From Alphaproteobacteria bacterium (GTDB lineage Bacteria; Pseudomonadota; Alphaproteobacteria; Rhodospirillales; Rhodospirillaceae), in NCBI GenBank assembly GCA_015233585.1, contig JADFXL010000005.1, forward strand, positions 1 to 44,870: a stretch of DNA of 44,870 nt. Reading direction: 5' to 3'. The position numbers and the translations under genes were made by a program. Numbering within the stretch: the first letter of the stretch is position 1; every line of letters starts with the position of its first letter. This document shows, one piece after another, positions 24,638 to 33,429 of the stretch. The notes under the pieces were generated by a model. It searched no databases. It was given only the letters and a program-made list of their open reading frames with translations, and was not told where the DNA came from.

Positions 24638-26407
24638 ATGAACCATGCCAACCAGAATCGTCGTCGGAATCCCGGCCGGACATCTTCGGTTGACTCCTTC
24701 GAGCATGACCGTCTGCGCCGACTGATTGACCTTGGCATTGCCCTTTCGGCAGAGCGCAACCATGACCGCTTGCTGGAACAGATTTTACTGGAAGCCAAAT
24801 CCTTGACCAACGCCGATGGCGGAACCCTCTATCTGATGGACGAGAGCGGCGGCCTGTGCTTTGAAATCGTCCACAACGACAAGCTCGCGATAGCCATGGG
24901 CGGTACCACGGGACGGCCGGTCCCGTTCCCGCCGCTGCGGCTCTACGATCCCGAGACCGGCCAGCCGAACCATCACAACGTTGCTACTCATGCGGCGTTG
25001 AGCAACTCCGTTATCACCATCGAGGACGCCTACAACGCCAAGGACTTCGATTTCTCCGGCACCAAGAAATTCGACGCCAGTACCGGCTACCGGTCGAAAT
25101 CGTTCCTGACCGTGCCCCTGCGGAACTACCACGGTGACGTGATTGGCGTGCTGCAACTGATCAACGCCCGCGATGACGAGGGGGCGGTAAGCGTCTTCAC
25201 CGACGAGATCGTGCCTCTGATTACCGCCCTGGCCAGCCAGGCGGCGATAGCCATTGACAACCAGCGCTTGATTGAAGCCCAGAAAAAGCTCCTGGAATCC
25301 TTCATTCAGGTCATCGCCCACGCGATTGACGCCAAATCGCCCTACACCGGGGGGCACTGCGTCCGCGTGCCGGTAATCACCGAGATGCTGGTCAAGGCGG
25401 CTCACGACAGCAGGGACCCGGCCTTCGCCGATTTCCACCTGAGCGAGGATCAGTTTTACGAACTGCATCTGGCGGCATGGTTGCACGACTGCGGCAAGGT
25501 CACCACGCCCGAATACGTCGTGGACAAATCCACCAAGCTGGAAACCATCTATGACCGAATTCACGAGATCCGCACTCGGTTCGAGGTACTGCGGCGAGAT
25601 GCTGAAATCGCGTTTCTGCGAGACTGTCAGGCAGGGGGCGACGTATCGGAATTGCAAGCCCGCTTTGATGCCCGTTGCCGGGAACTGCAGGAGCAATACG
25701 CCTTCGTTGCCGAAAGCAATCTGGGCAGCGAATTTTTCGGTCCCGACAAGGTGGCTCGTCTGAAGGAAATCGGGGCCCAGACCTGGACCCGCTATTTCGA
25801 CCGCACCACCGGCTTGGCCTGGACGGAGAGCACAAGATGCAAGGACGTGCCACCGCCACCCGCAACGGAGCGCCTGCTGGAGGATCGTCCCGACCAGATT
25901 ACCGATCGTTTCAATCTTGGGGAACTCTATAACCTGTCGATTGGTCGTGGCACTCTGACTGCGGAGGAACGGCGGATCATCAACGATCACATCGTTGTTA
26001 CAATCGATATGCTGAACAAGCTGCCGTTACCCAAGCATCTGCGGTCGCTACCGGAAATCGCCGGGGCCCACCATGAAAAGATGGATGGAACCGGCTATCC
26101 GCGGGGTCTGAAGCGGGCGGAGATGTCGGTTCCGGCCCGGGCGATGGCCATCGCAGATATTTTTGAAGCCCTGACCGCCGCCGATCGTCCCTACAAGAAA
26201 CCGAAGACTCTGTCGGAATCGATCAAAATCATGTCAAACATGAACAAGAGCCAGCATATCGATCCAGACTTGTTCGATTTATTTCTTCGCGATGGCGTTT
26301 TCAAGGAATACGCAACGAAGTTCCTGCTCCCGGAACAGATTGATGACTTTGACATCACCCCATATTTCTCAAAAATGGAGGTCGTAGAACAACAACAGCA
26401 CGTATGA
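24638..26407 (+). CDS. GAF/HD-GYP c-di-GMP phosphodiesterase
   Basis: This is 589 aa, with AGGAG before ATG 24638. A GAF domain (about residues 20-210: LIDLGIALSAERNHDRLLEQ, GGTLYLMD) precedes an HD-GYP domain that hydrolyses c-di-GMP. The HD pair is LHDCGKV (His283, Asp284) and the HHE...GTGYP signature is GAHHEKMDGTGYPRGL (His478, His479). Between them is an extra segment of about 130 residues, including a helical stretch with RFEVLRRDAEIAFLRDCQ and a Pro-rich loop, longer than in the minimal domain. It lies 43 bases after the kinase gene on the same strand, so synthesis, sensing and breakdown of c-di-GMP form a cyclase-kinase-phosphodiesterase operon. Confidence 0.92.
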   Translation: MNHANQNRRRNPGRTSSVDSFEHDRLRRLIDLGIALSAERNHDRLLEQILLEAKSLTNADGGTLYLMDESGGLCFEIVHNDKLAIAMGGTTGRPVPFPPLRLYDPETGQPNHHNVATHAALSNSVITIEDAYNAKDFDFSGTKKFDASTGYRSKSFLTVPLRNYHGDVIGVLQLINARDDEGAVSVFTDEIVPLITALASQAAIAIDNQRLIEAQKKLLESFIQVIAHAIDAKSPYTGGHCVRVPVITEMLVKAAHDSRDPAFADFHLSEDQFYELHLAAWLHDCGKVTTPEYVVDKSTKLETIYDRIHEIRTRFEVLRRDAEIAFLRDCQAGGDVSELQARFDARCRELQEQYAFVAESNLGSEFFGPDKVARLKEIGAQTWTRYFDRTTGLAWTESTRCKDVPPPPATERLLEDRPDQITDRFNLGELYNLSIGRGTLTAEERRIINDHIVVTIDMLNKLPLPKHLRSLPEIAGAHHEKMDGTGYPRGLKRAEMSVPARAMAIADIFEALTAADRPYKKPKTLSESIKIMSNMNKSQHIDPDLFDLFLRDGVFKEYATKFLLPEQIDDFDITPYFSKMEVVEQQQHV

Positions 26408-26482
26408 ATACGATAGTTCCAACCAGATAGCCATGGTTTGTTGCACACATTATTTGTTCGGTGTTGTGTGATGGAGGCGTAC

Positions 26483-26821
26483 ATGGAACTTCATGATAAA
26501 AGCTGCACCCCCTGTAAGCGCGGCGAGCGGTCCCTTGGCCCCGAAGAAATAGCGATGTTTGTGCCGTATGTGCCTCAATGGCAAGTGAGCGGCGGCGGCT
26601 TGCGGCTCGTTCGCGATTTCCGGTTCGAGACCTATGCCCAGATTCTGACGTTTGTTGCTGCGGCAGGGGCGATGGCCGAGCAGGAAGGACACCACCCCGA
26701 TATCTGTTTTGGCTGGTGCCATGCCACCGTGGCCCTTTCTACGCACGAACTCAAGGGACTCCACGAGAATGATTTCATCATGGCCGCCAAGATTGATCGT
26801 TTGTGTCCGGGCCTGACGTAA
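26483..26821 (+). CDS. phhB: Pterin-4a-carbinolamine dehydratase
   Basis: This is 112 aa, the usual size for this enzyme, which dehydrates 4a-hydroxytetrahydrobiopterin/pterin after aromatic amino acid hydroxylation and thereby recycles the cofactor (EC 4.2.1.96). The signature MAEQEGHHPDICFGWCHATV followed by LSTHELKGLHENDFIMAAKI shows the active-site histidines. The start at 26483 is fixed by GGAGG at 26473-26477. No phenylalanine hydroxylase gene is nearby, so a general pterin or molybdopterin-related role is possible. It is not obviously part of the signalling operon; 75 bases separate it from the phosphodiesterase gene. Confidence 0.92.
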   Translation: MELHDKSCTPCKRGERSLGPEEIAMFVPYVPQWQVSGGGLRLVRDFRFETYAQILTFVAAAGAMAEQEGHHPDICFGWCHATVALSTHELKGLHENDFIMAAKIDRLCPGLT

Positions 26822-26899
26822 TCAATTGTCCCTCCCCCTCTTGCATGAATGAGAATCATTCCCATCTTTGTAATAAGAATAATTCGCAGGAGGAGTGTT

Positions 26900-27172
26900 A
26901 TGACATACAATGTTCAAATACGCCATAGTCGGCCGGTGCCTTATGGAGATGGCAATGAGTATCAGCGGGAATCTCGCCGCATAGAGGCGCAAACCGAGGA
27001 GGAAGCCATTCTCAAGATCAGGCTGACTCCACTTGATAACATTGACTGCGTCGACTCATGGCATCATGAAGGGATGTTTCCGTTCTCCGTCGATACCGGC
27101 AATCCTGACTTCTTTACCAACGTCACCCGGCCATCCCTGGAGCGCATTGGCCTGGAGCCGCGTGTCGGCTGA
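26900..27172 (+). CDS. Small hypothetical protein
   Basis: This is 90 aa from ATG 26900, with AGGAGG at 26888-26893. The sequence (MTYNVQIRHSRPVPYGDGNE, then RRIEAQTEEEAILKIRLTPL) is hydrophilic and looks like a compact alpha/beta domain with a short acidic helix. The family is not recognised. It is the last plus-strand gene before a convergent hairpin. Confidence 0.7.
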   Translation: MTYNVQIRHSRPVPYGDGNEYQRESRRIEAQTEEEAILKIRLTPLDNIDCVDSWHHEGMFPFSVDTGNPDFFTNVTRPSLERIGLEPRVG

Positions 27173-27214
27173 AGAGGGGGCCGCAATAGCCTTGGCGGAT
27201 TCCGGTGGATGACG

Positions 27215-27254
27215 AATACCGGCCAACCGATGATTGGACTCGTTGGCCGGTATT
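27215..27254. terminator. Perfect 13-bp hairpin between convergent genes
   Basis: AATACCGGCCAAC (27215-27227) and GTTGGCCGGTATT (27242-27254) pair perfectly around a 14-base loop. It lies between the plus-strand gene ending at 27172 and the minus-strand regulator ending at 27324, so it could terminate transcription from both sides, although no T-run follows on either strand. Confidence 0.5.
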
Positions 27255-27323
27255 ATCGGGGACAGAGAAGGTTCTTGGCGCCATGCCACCCGGCTTGGTC
27301 CATGACGAGGAGACCGAAGCCAA

Positions 27324-27974
27324 TCAGCTTTCGATCAGGTTGCTTTTGATGGCGTAGGAAGTCAGCTCGGCGGCGTTGTGAAGATCGAGCTTGCGCATGA
27401 GGTTGGCGCGGTGGTTCTCGACGGTCTTGACGCTGATGAAAAGCTGTTCGCTGATTTGCCGATTGCGAAAGCCTTCGGCCACCAGCTTGATGATTTGACG
27501 TTCCCGCGCGGTCAAGGTATTGCCTGCGGTCTCTCGATCTTCGGAATCTCCGATATAACGGTTGACATCCGCCTCGGAGATGCCCTCCGAAAAGTAACGC
27601 CCACCCGCCAGAACGGTGCGGATGGCCAGGAGAAGGCCGACGCGGTCAATCTGTTTCAGGGTATAGCCGTCGGCTCCGGCGCGCATCGCTTCTGCAATTT
27701 TCTGTTCGGAGTCCGATACGGTCAGAACCAGAATGCGGACTTGCGGCCAGCGCTGCTTGATTTCACGGGTGGCGTCGACGCCGCTCATCCTGGGCATGGA
27801 CAAATCCATGAGAACGATATCTGGCAGCAGGGAGGCCACCATGCGTATCGTTTCGACCCCGTCCTCCGCTTCGCCGACAACCTCTACATCTGGCTCAGAA
27901 GCCAGCAACGCGCGCAGTCCAGCGCGGATCAACCGCTGATCTTCGGCTATTAGTATCCGTACCGACATGCTCAT
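27324..27974 (-). CDS. NarL/FixJ-type response regulator downstream of rpoN
   Basis: This is 216 aa from ATG 27974; ATG 27968 is equally likely, and longer in-frame starts to 28079 precede the receiver with unrelated sequence and overlap rpoN. The receiver is VRILIAEDQRLIRAGLRALL with phospho-acceptor in DIVLMDLSMPRMSG and a YTLKQ switch region; the DNA-binding part is LTARERQIIKLVAEGFRNRQ then ISEQLFISVKTVENHRANLM. No ribosome site is evident. It follows rpoN on the same strand after about 100 bases. In many alphaproteobacteria the hpf and ptsN genes occupy this place, so the regulator is an unusual neighbour. Confidence 0.9.
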   Translation of the reverse strand: MSMSVRILIAEDQRLIRAGLRALLASEPDVEVVGEAEDGVETIRMVASLLPDIVLMDLSMPRMSGVDATREIKQRWPQVRILVLTVSDSEQKIAEAMRAGADGYTLKQIDRVGLLLAIRTVLAGGRYFSEGISEADVNRYIGDSEDRETAGNTLTARERQIIKLVAEGFRNRQISEQLFISVKTVENHRANLMRKLDLHNAAELTSYAIKSNLIES

Positions 27975-28075
27975 TGAAGGTGCCAAGTTGTCATTCTGAC
28001 AAAAATTTCCAAATATTACAGCAGCCATTTTGCCTTCCGCTACCACCGCCGTCAAGTTAAATCCCTTAACACGGA

Positions 28076-29584
28076 TCAATTTTTGGGCGTGCGCATGGAT
28101 TTTTCTTGTCTTCGCTGTGCCGACGAGGGAATTCTCATCGCTTCTCGATATTTTGCCACTGTTCGCCGCGCAATTTCGATTCCACCAGCTTTAAGCAACT
28201 TCACGATCGTCTCATCGCTGAGAATGTCCGAGGGACGCTCCTGGTCAACCAGCTCCTTGATGCGGTGGCGAACCGCTTCCGCCGAGTGGGCGTCGGCGCC
28301 ATCCGTTGCAGCAATAGCCTGGGTGAAGAAATACTTCAGCTCATAGATGCCCCTGGGTGTCGCCATGTACTTGTTGGAGGTGACACGGCTGACGGTACTT
28401 TCATGCATTTCGATCGCCGAGGCGATGTCGCGCAACACCAGCGGCCGCAGGTGGGACACGCCACGAGCGAAAAAAGCATCCTGCTGGCGCACGATTTCAC
28501 TCGCGACCTTGAGAATCGTGGTGGCACGCTGGTGCAGGGACTTGACCAGCCAGTTGGCCGACTGGAGGTTCTCGGCCAGATAGTTCCGATCCTCCTTGGA
28601 CTGGGTCGCCTTGCTGATCTTGGTGAAGTATCTGGTGTCAATCAGCAGCCTCGGCAACGTTTCCGAATTGAGTTCAATGATCCAGCCCCCATCGGAACTG
28701 GTGCGCATCAGAACGTCGGGCGTGATGGGAGTCGCGATAGCATGATCGAAGGCCAGAGCTGGTTTGGGATTGAGCGCGCGGATTTCATGCACCATGTCGG
28801 CCAGATCTTCGGCATCGACCCCGCATATCTGCATCAACGACTTCATATCCCGTTTGGCCAGCAGGTCCAGACGGCCGAGCAGCGCTTGCATGGCCGGATC
28901 CAGCCGGTTGCGGTCCTTAAGCTGGAGAGCCAGGCATTCCCTGAGGGTGCGGGCGCAAATGCCGGGCGGATCAAACGCCTGGAGCAGCCGCAGCACCGAC
29001 TCCACGCGCGATACCTCGCAGTTGAGCACCCGCGCCACTTCGGCCAGACTTTCGGTGATCCAGCCGGCATCATCGACCAGATCAATCAGATAAAGGCCAA
29101 TGATCCGGTCGCCAGGATCATGGATATCGACGTTGAGCTGGGCCACCATATGCTCGCGCAATGAGGGTGCCGCTTCCCGCACCTGTTCATAATCCGAATT
29201 GGGGTCCTCGAAATCGGAACGGCCGCCCTGTCCGCTCCAGTTGGCAAGCGACATGTCGCTGAACTCGGGAGCGTCGCCCGGCGTATCGCTGGACCAGGAA
29301 TTATCGTAGTCGATGTCCAGCGGGGTTTCATCCTGACCGGCGATCTTGTCCAGAACCGGCTCGTCCCGGTCCCGGCGCTCTTCCCCTAGCGTCTCTTCGG
29401 CATCCCCGATTCCATCCTCGCGGCGATCGTCCCGCTCCAGCAACGGATTGCGCTCCAATTCCGCATCCACATACGCCGAAAGTTCCAGATTGGTAAGTTG
29501 CAGCAGCTTGATCGCCTGCTGAAGCTGCGGCGTCATGACGAGAGATTGGGACTGGCGCAGGTCGAGGCGTGCGGTCAAGGCCAT
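28076..29584 (-). CDS. rpoN: RNA polymerase sigma-54 factor
   Basis: This is 502 aa, full length. Region I is the Gln/Leu-rich QSQSLVMTPQLQQAIKLLQL; an acidic region II follows (about residues 50-110); region III ends with the core-binding and HTH parts, and the RpoN box is present as ARRTVAKYREAMRIPSSAQRR without its first residue. It directs transcription from -24/-12 promoters with enhancer-binding activators. It starts 11 bases after lptB, in the conserved kdsD-lptC-lptA-lptB-rpoN order. The C-terminus ends shortly after the box, as normal. Confidence 0.97.
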   Translation of the reverse strand: MALTARLDLRQSQSLVMTPQLQQAIKLLQLTNLELSAYVDAELERNPLLERDDRREDGIGDAEETLGEERRDRDEPVLDKIAGQDETPLDIDYDNSWSSDTPGDAPEFSDMSLANWSGQGGRSDFEDPNSDYEQVREAAPSLREHMVAQLNVDIHDPGDRIIGLYLIDLVDDAGWITESLAEVARVLNCEVSRVESVLRLLQAFDPPGICARTLRECLALQLKDRNRLDPAMQALLGRLDLLAKRDMKSLMQICGVDAEDLADMVHEIRALNPKPALAFDHAIATPITPDVLMRTSSDGGWIIELNSETLPRLLIDTRYFTKISKATQSKEDRNYLAENLQSANWLVKSLHQRATTILKVASEIVRQQDAFFARGVSHLRPLVLRDIASAIEMHESTVSRVTSNKYMATPRGIYELKYFFTQAIAATDGADAHSAEAVRHRIKELVDQERPSDILSDETIVKLLKAGGIEIARRTVAKYREAMRIPSSAQRRQEKSMRTPKN

Positions 29585-29595
29585 GGCGGCTTACC

Positions 29596-30453
29596 TCAGA
29601 GGCTGAAATGCTCGCCAAGATAAACCCGGCGAACTTCCTCGTTGCCGACGATTTCCGAAGGCGTACCCTCCATCAGCACCGAGCCTTCATGAAGGATATA
29701 GGCTCTGTCGATGATCTCAAGCGTTTCGCGCACATTATGGTCGGTAATAAGCACGCCGATCCCACGGAACTTCAGATGAGCCACCAGATCGCGGATTTCC
29801 GCCACCGCAATGGGGTCGATGCCCGCCAGGGGTTCGTCCAGCAGAATGAAGCCGGGGTGAGCCGCCAGGGCGCGGGCAATTTCCACTCGCCGCCGCTCGC
29901 CTCCCGACAGCGCCAGCGCGGGCGCCTGACGCAAATGGGAGATGGAGAACTCGGCCAGCAGCGAATCGAGCGTCGCATCCCGCTGGTCGCGATCGGCCTC
30001 GACCACTTCAAGGATGGCCATAATGTTCTGCGCGACGGTCAAGCCGCGAAAAATCGAGGCTTCCTGGGGCAGATAGCCAATCCCCATACGGGCCCGGCGA
30101 TACATGGGCAATTTGGTGATGTCGACGTCGTCCAGCAGCACCGAGCCGCTGTCGGGGCGAATCAGGCCGGTGATACAGTAAAAACAGGTGGTCTTTCCGG
30201 CTCCATTGGGGCCCAGCAAGCCCACCGCCTCGCCCCGGCGCACGTTTATGCTGACTTCGCGCACCACCGGACGGCGTTTGAACCGCTTGCCGATCTTGTC
30301 GGTGCGAAGACCGCTCAGCCCAGACGCCGGGTGGGGCTGAAGCAGGGCCACGCCGCCGCCCACGGGAGAGGCCGGAGAATCGGGCGTGGCATGGGCTTCT
30401 TCTGTTCGTGGCTCCGCTACGTCATCCACTGCCATATCATCGAATGACTTCAC
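29596..30453 (-). CDS. lptB: LPS export ABC transporter ATPase LptB
   Basis: This is 285 aa, with an N-terminal extension of about 45 residues, Pro/Ala-rich, beyond the usual 240. Walker A is GPNGAGKTTCFYCI, the ABC signature is LSGGERRRVEIARALA, Walker B is FILLDEPLAGIDPIAV, and the H-loop is in LITDHNVRETL. It energises extraction of lipopolysaccharide from the inner membrane with LptFG (not in this window) and hands it to LptC-LptA. The start could be at an internal Met seven codons on; the extension is not needed for activity. It sits between lptA (49-base gap) and rpoN. Confidence 0.95.
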   Translation of the reverse strand: MKSFDDMAVDDVAEPRTEEAHATPDSPASPVGGGVALLQPHPASGLSGLRTDKIGKRFKRRPVVREVSINVRRGEAVGLLGPNGAGKTTCFYCITGLIRPDSGSVLLDDVDITKLPMYRRARMGIGYLPQEASIFRGLTVAQNIMAILEVVEADRDQRDATLDSLLAEFSISHLRQAPALALSGGERRRVEIARALAAHPGFILLDEPLAGIDPIAVAEIRDLVAHLKFRGIGVLITDHNVRETLEIIDRAYILHEGSVLMEGTPSEIVGNEEVRRVYLGEHFSL

Positions 30454-30501
30454 TATCTGTGCCCCATTTCGTCTTGCGTTCTCTCAACGGCCTGGATGGA
30501 C

Positions 30502-31611
30502 TTATTCCTCTTCCGACTCTGAGGTGGCTTGCCCGCTCTGGTCTTTTTTCTCGGGAACCAGCAGCAGTTTCACACGCTCCCGTGTTGTGGATCCCGGTGC
30601 CGTGGGGAAAACCTTGCTGATCCCGGTATTGAGGTTGACCACCCCGTATTCCCCATTAAGTTGATTTTCGCCCCGGGTAATTTTAACCGCACCGGTCAGA
30701 GTGGCGATCCCCGTTTTAACGTTGTACACGCCTTTGTTGCCCAGAGCCACTTCGTCGGGAGTGGTGAGAATGACATGGCCATCGGCATATACATCCGAGA
30801 TTTCGCTTCCCCCCTCTTTTCCAGAACCTGATTTCTCTGGTTTGCCGGAGGATCGGCCCGGAGGGTTCTTTTTCGCCGGTGCTTTTTCGGCCGGCGCCTT
30901 TTCGGCCGGTGTTATCACGGCCGTCAACAGATCCGCCTGTAACCGACGCCCATCATCGCTGACGGCCTGCGCCTCGCCCCGCCCTATGGCGATGTGCGTT
31001 TGCGTATTGTACTCCAGACTGTCTTTGGCCGTAATGATTTCGCTTGGGGTCACCAACTGGGGCGGGCGCCCGTGCAAAACCAGCGTCGTGGTGTCGATAT
31101 CATAGTCGGCGTTATCGCCATAGGCGGTGTCGTCGGGGGTGACGATCCGCACGGAGCCGGTCGCCACCAGCCGCCAGATTTCATTGCCGCCACCAGGGTT
31201 CTCGGCGCCGTCCTCGGCATCGTTGGAAGCCGTTTTTGGGTCCGTCGCAGGAGCATTATTATGGCCCGCAGCCGGAACGGATGGGGATTTCACCTTGCCA
31301 CTTCTGGTAGCTTTGTTATCTTTGGTGTCTTTGGCTTTGGTGGGGTCTTTTGGGCGGTAATAGGCGGTGAGGGTATCGGCGTACACCGTGGTGGTGCCAT
31401 GCACGGCGCGGGCGTTGACATGAGCAATGATCTGCTGCGTATCCCGAACCCATTCGATCCCTTGATCGGCGTATATTTCCGTCGGTGTCGAGTCATTCTG
31501 ATTGCCAAGGCCAACGCCTGGGGCTGCCCAGACACGCCCGGCACTGTTCGCCAGAACCAGGGCCATCAGCAGCAGGACATTTACAACGGGCGGGGGTGGG
31601 CACCGTCTCAT
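30502..31611 (-). CDS. lptA: LPS periplasmic bridge protein LptA (long form)
   Basis: This is 369 aa, about twice the E. coli length, from ATG 31611 (GGAAG just upstream), where it overlaps the lptC stop by four bases. A signal peptide (VNVLLLMALVLANSAGRVWA) leads to OstA/LptA-type beta-jellyroll repeats (EIYADQGIEWVRDTQQIIAH; AYGDNADYDIDTTTLVLHG; ALGNKGVYNVKTGIATLTGA). Low-complexity Lys/Pro/Ala segments (APAEKAPAEKAPAKKNPPG and a second near residues 90-140) separate the repeats and account for the extra length. It carries LPS across the periplasm between LptC and LptD. The highly charged linkers are variable in alphaproteobacteria. Confidence 0.9.
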   Translation of the reverse strand: MRRCPPPPVVNVLLLMALVLANSAGRVWAAPGVGLGNQNDSTPTEIYADQGIEWVRDTQQIIAHVNARAVHGTTTVYADTLTAYYRPKDPTKAKDTKDNKATRSGKVKSPSVPAAGHNNAPATDPKTASNDAEDGAENPGGGNEIWRLVATGSVRIVTPDDTAYGDNADYDIDTTTLVLHGRPPQLVTPSEIITAKDSLEYNTQTHIAIGRGEAQAVSDDGRRLQADLLTAVITPAEKAPAEKAPAKKNPPGRSSGKPEKSGSGKEGGSEISDVYADGHVILTTPDEVALGNKGVYNVKTGIATLTGAVKITRGENQLNGEYGVVNLNTGISKVFPTAPGSTTRERVKLLLVPEKKDQSGQATSESEEE

Positions 31612-32315
31612 GGCGCCTTCCTCTTCCTTCCAGAATCCAGAACCAGCTTGGCTTTGCCGCCAAACTGTATGTGCTGGCCATCGTCCCACAACTGGAACCC
31701 CTGGGATTCAATTCTGCCAAAGGGACCCTGACCGTGGACGCAGTCATTGCCGTTGGCGCTGCCATCCTTGATGTTGATCCGCGCGCTTGCCGTATGCATC
31801 TCGTAGCCGTCATCGTGGTACAGGTTGACATCTCCTTGCAAATCGAGACGGTCGTGGTCGCGGTCATAGTGGCCGGTATTGCTGTTTATTACCACCCCGG
31901 CGCCACTTTCCATCGTCATGTCGGCCTTGGGTGCTTCAAGATCATACGCGCCGCTGCCCCTTCGTCCTGTTTCCGTGGCCAGATCGGCCGTCACGGTGAA
32001 GGGTTCATCGTTGTCGTTGACGCCGGAATACCGGGCGTTCACCATACTGAGCGACTCCACGTCCTTGCCCACCACATTGGAGAATGACAAGTGAAAGTGA
32101 TCCTCCAGCCCTGACAGTTTCGGCCAGACCATGACCAGCACCAGCACGACCACGGCGATACCCGCCAGCAGCCCCTTCATCATTGTCACGAACAGACTGT
32201 AATGCAGGCTGGCGGCGCGGCGAGCCGCCGGCTCCCGGTCACTGAAATGCATCTCCCGCAACACCGCCGTTACGGAAACATCGGGGGACGAAAGGGGGTC
32301 GTTAGACGACGTCAT
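31608..32315 (-). CDS. lptC: LPS export protein LptC
   Basis: This is 235 aa. A single membrane segment near residues 45-70 (GLLAGIAVVVLVLVMVWPKL) is followed by a periplasmic domain with LptC-type beta strands (YSGVNDNDEPFTVTADLATE; GVVINSNTGHYDRDHDRLDL). Its ATG at 32315 overlaps the kdsD stop and its stop overlaps the lptA start, both as ATGA, so kdsD-lptC-lptA are translationally coupled. An ATG seven codons upstream is possible but lies inside kdsD. It is anchored in the inner membrane and bridges LptFG and LptA. Confidence 0.9.
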   Translation of the reverse strand: MTSSNDPLSSPDVSVTAVLREMHFSDREPAARRAASLHYSLFVTMMKGLLAGIAVVVLVLVMVWPKLSGLEDHFHLSFSNVVGKDVESLSMVNARYSGVNDNDEPFTVTADLATETGRRGSGAYDLEAPKADMTMESGAGVVINSNTGHYDRDHDRLDLQGDVNLYHDDGYEMHTASARINIKDGSANGNDCVHGQGPFGRIESQGFQLWDDGQHIQFGGKAKLVLDSGRKRKAP

Positions 32316-33376
32316 GCCATGCCAAACCGCAGACAATCGTGAACATGAAGAAGGCCGACCGGACGCTCATCTTCGACGACGAACAGCGTCGTGATTGCAT
32401 TTTCGTTCATCACCCGTAACGCTTCCACCGCCAGGCTGTTGGGATGCACCACCTTGGGCGCCCTGGTCATCACGTCACCCGCCCGCTGGCCCAGCAATGC
32501 GGGCGCCAGCAAGTGACGGCGCAAATCACCGTCGGTGATAATGCCGAGCAAGCGGCCGTCCGGGTTGCCGACGACGCCGACACAGCCCAGTCGCTTTTCT
32601 GTCATGACCAGAATCGCCTCCGCCATGACCACCCCGGTGCTCACCACAGGCATGGCATCCCCGCCGTGCATGAGATCGGCCACCTTCAGCAAGGCATTCC
32701 CGAGTCGCCCCCCCGGATGAAACAGGCGAAAGTCGGCGACGGAAAAACCCCGACGTTCAAACAGCGCGACGGCAAGGGCGTCCCCCAGAGCCAGCATCAT
32801 GGTGGTGGAAGTCGTTGGTGCCAAGCCGAGCGGGCAGGCCTCCGATTGCTTGGGCAAAAGCAGAACGATATCGGCCGCCTGGGCCAGACTGCTGCCCGCG
32901 CGGCCGGTGATGGCGATAAGAGGGATAGCGAACCGGCGCGTATAGGCCACGATGTCCGAAAGTTCGACGGTTTCCCCGGAATTTGACAAGGCGATAACCG
33001 CATCGCCCCGTGCGATCATGCCCAGATCGCCATGGCTGGCCTCGGCCGGATGGACAAAGAACGCCAGCGACCCGGTGGAGGCCAGGGTTGCAGCGATCTT
33101 GCGCGCCACATGTCCGCTTTTACCCATCCCCGTGACGACCACCCGCCCCCGGACGGCCCCCAGCGTGTCGAGCGCACGCACCAGTTCGTCCCCCAGGCTT
33201 GCCCCCAGGGCACGCAAAGCCTCCGCCTCGATGTCAAGCACCCGGCGTGCCGAGAGAACGTCCGCGACGGCGGTTCCCGGCGCCGGCGCTGATGTTGCAG
33301 GCTCTATGGTTGTTGTGTTCAGTGGAAATGCCCTCCTGATATTGGCACCATTTGGCCGGAGTATGCGCGCCAGCAC
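32312..33376 (-). CDS. kdsD: D-arabinose 5-phosphate isomerase (KdsD/KpsF)
   Basis: This is up to 354 aa. A SIS sugar isomerase domain (RVVVTGMGKSGHVARKIAAT; HPAEASHGDLGMIARGDAVI; ALSNSGET) precedes two CBS domains (DVMTRAPKVVHPNSLAVEAL and the preceding pair). It converts ribulose 5-phosphate to arabinose 5-phosphate, the first step to Kdo for LPS, consistent with its place in the LPS transport operon. The ATG at 33376 has no ribosome site, whereas a strong AGGAGG lies further inside, before the in-frame CTG at about 33320, so the true start is uncertain and may be non-ATG or downstream. The IS3 remnant abuts the upstream side. Confidence 0.93.
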   Translation of the reverse strand: MLARILRPNGANIRRAFPLNTTTIEPATSAPAPGTAVADVLSARRVLDIEAEALRALGASLGDELVRALDTLGAVRGRVVVTGMGKSGHVARKIAATLASTGSLAFFVHPAEASHGDLGMIARGDAVIALSNSGETVELSDIVAYTRRFAIPLIAITGRAGSSLAQAADIVLLLPKQSEACPLGLAPTTSTTMMLALGDALAVALFERRGFSVADFRLFHPGGRLGNALLKVADLMHGGDAMPVVSTGVVMAEAILVMTEKRLGCVGVVGNPDGRLLGIITDGDLRRHLLAPALLGQRAGDVMTRAPKVVHPNSLAVEALRVMNENAITTLFVVEDERPVGLLHVHDCLRFGMA

Positions 33377-33429
33377 CCCAGATCGTCAACGCGCCGCGAG
33401 GGGGGCGGTCGCTCTCTTTGGAGGCACTG

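Noticed and set aside
24785-25990. Minus-strand 401-codon frame
   Set aside because: It is antisense to the GAF/HD-GYP gene, whose motifs are intact.
10284-28076. Sigma-54 (-24/-12) promoters near rpoN and the signalling genes
   Set aside because: I looked for TGGCAC-N5-TTGC in the spacers and found no convincing match.
28106-29164. Plus-strand 352-codon frame
   Set aside because: It is antisense to rpoN.
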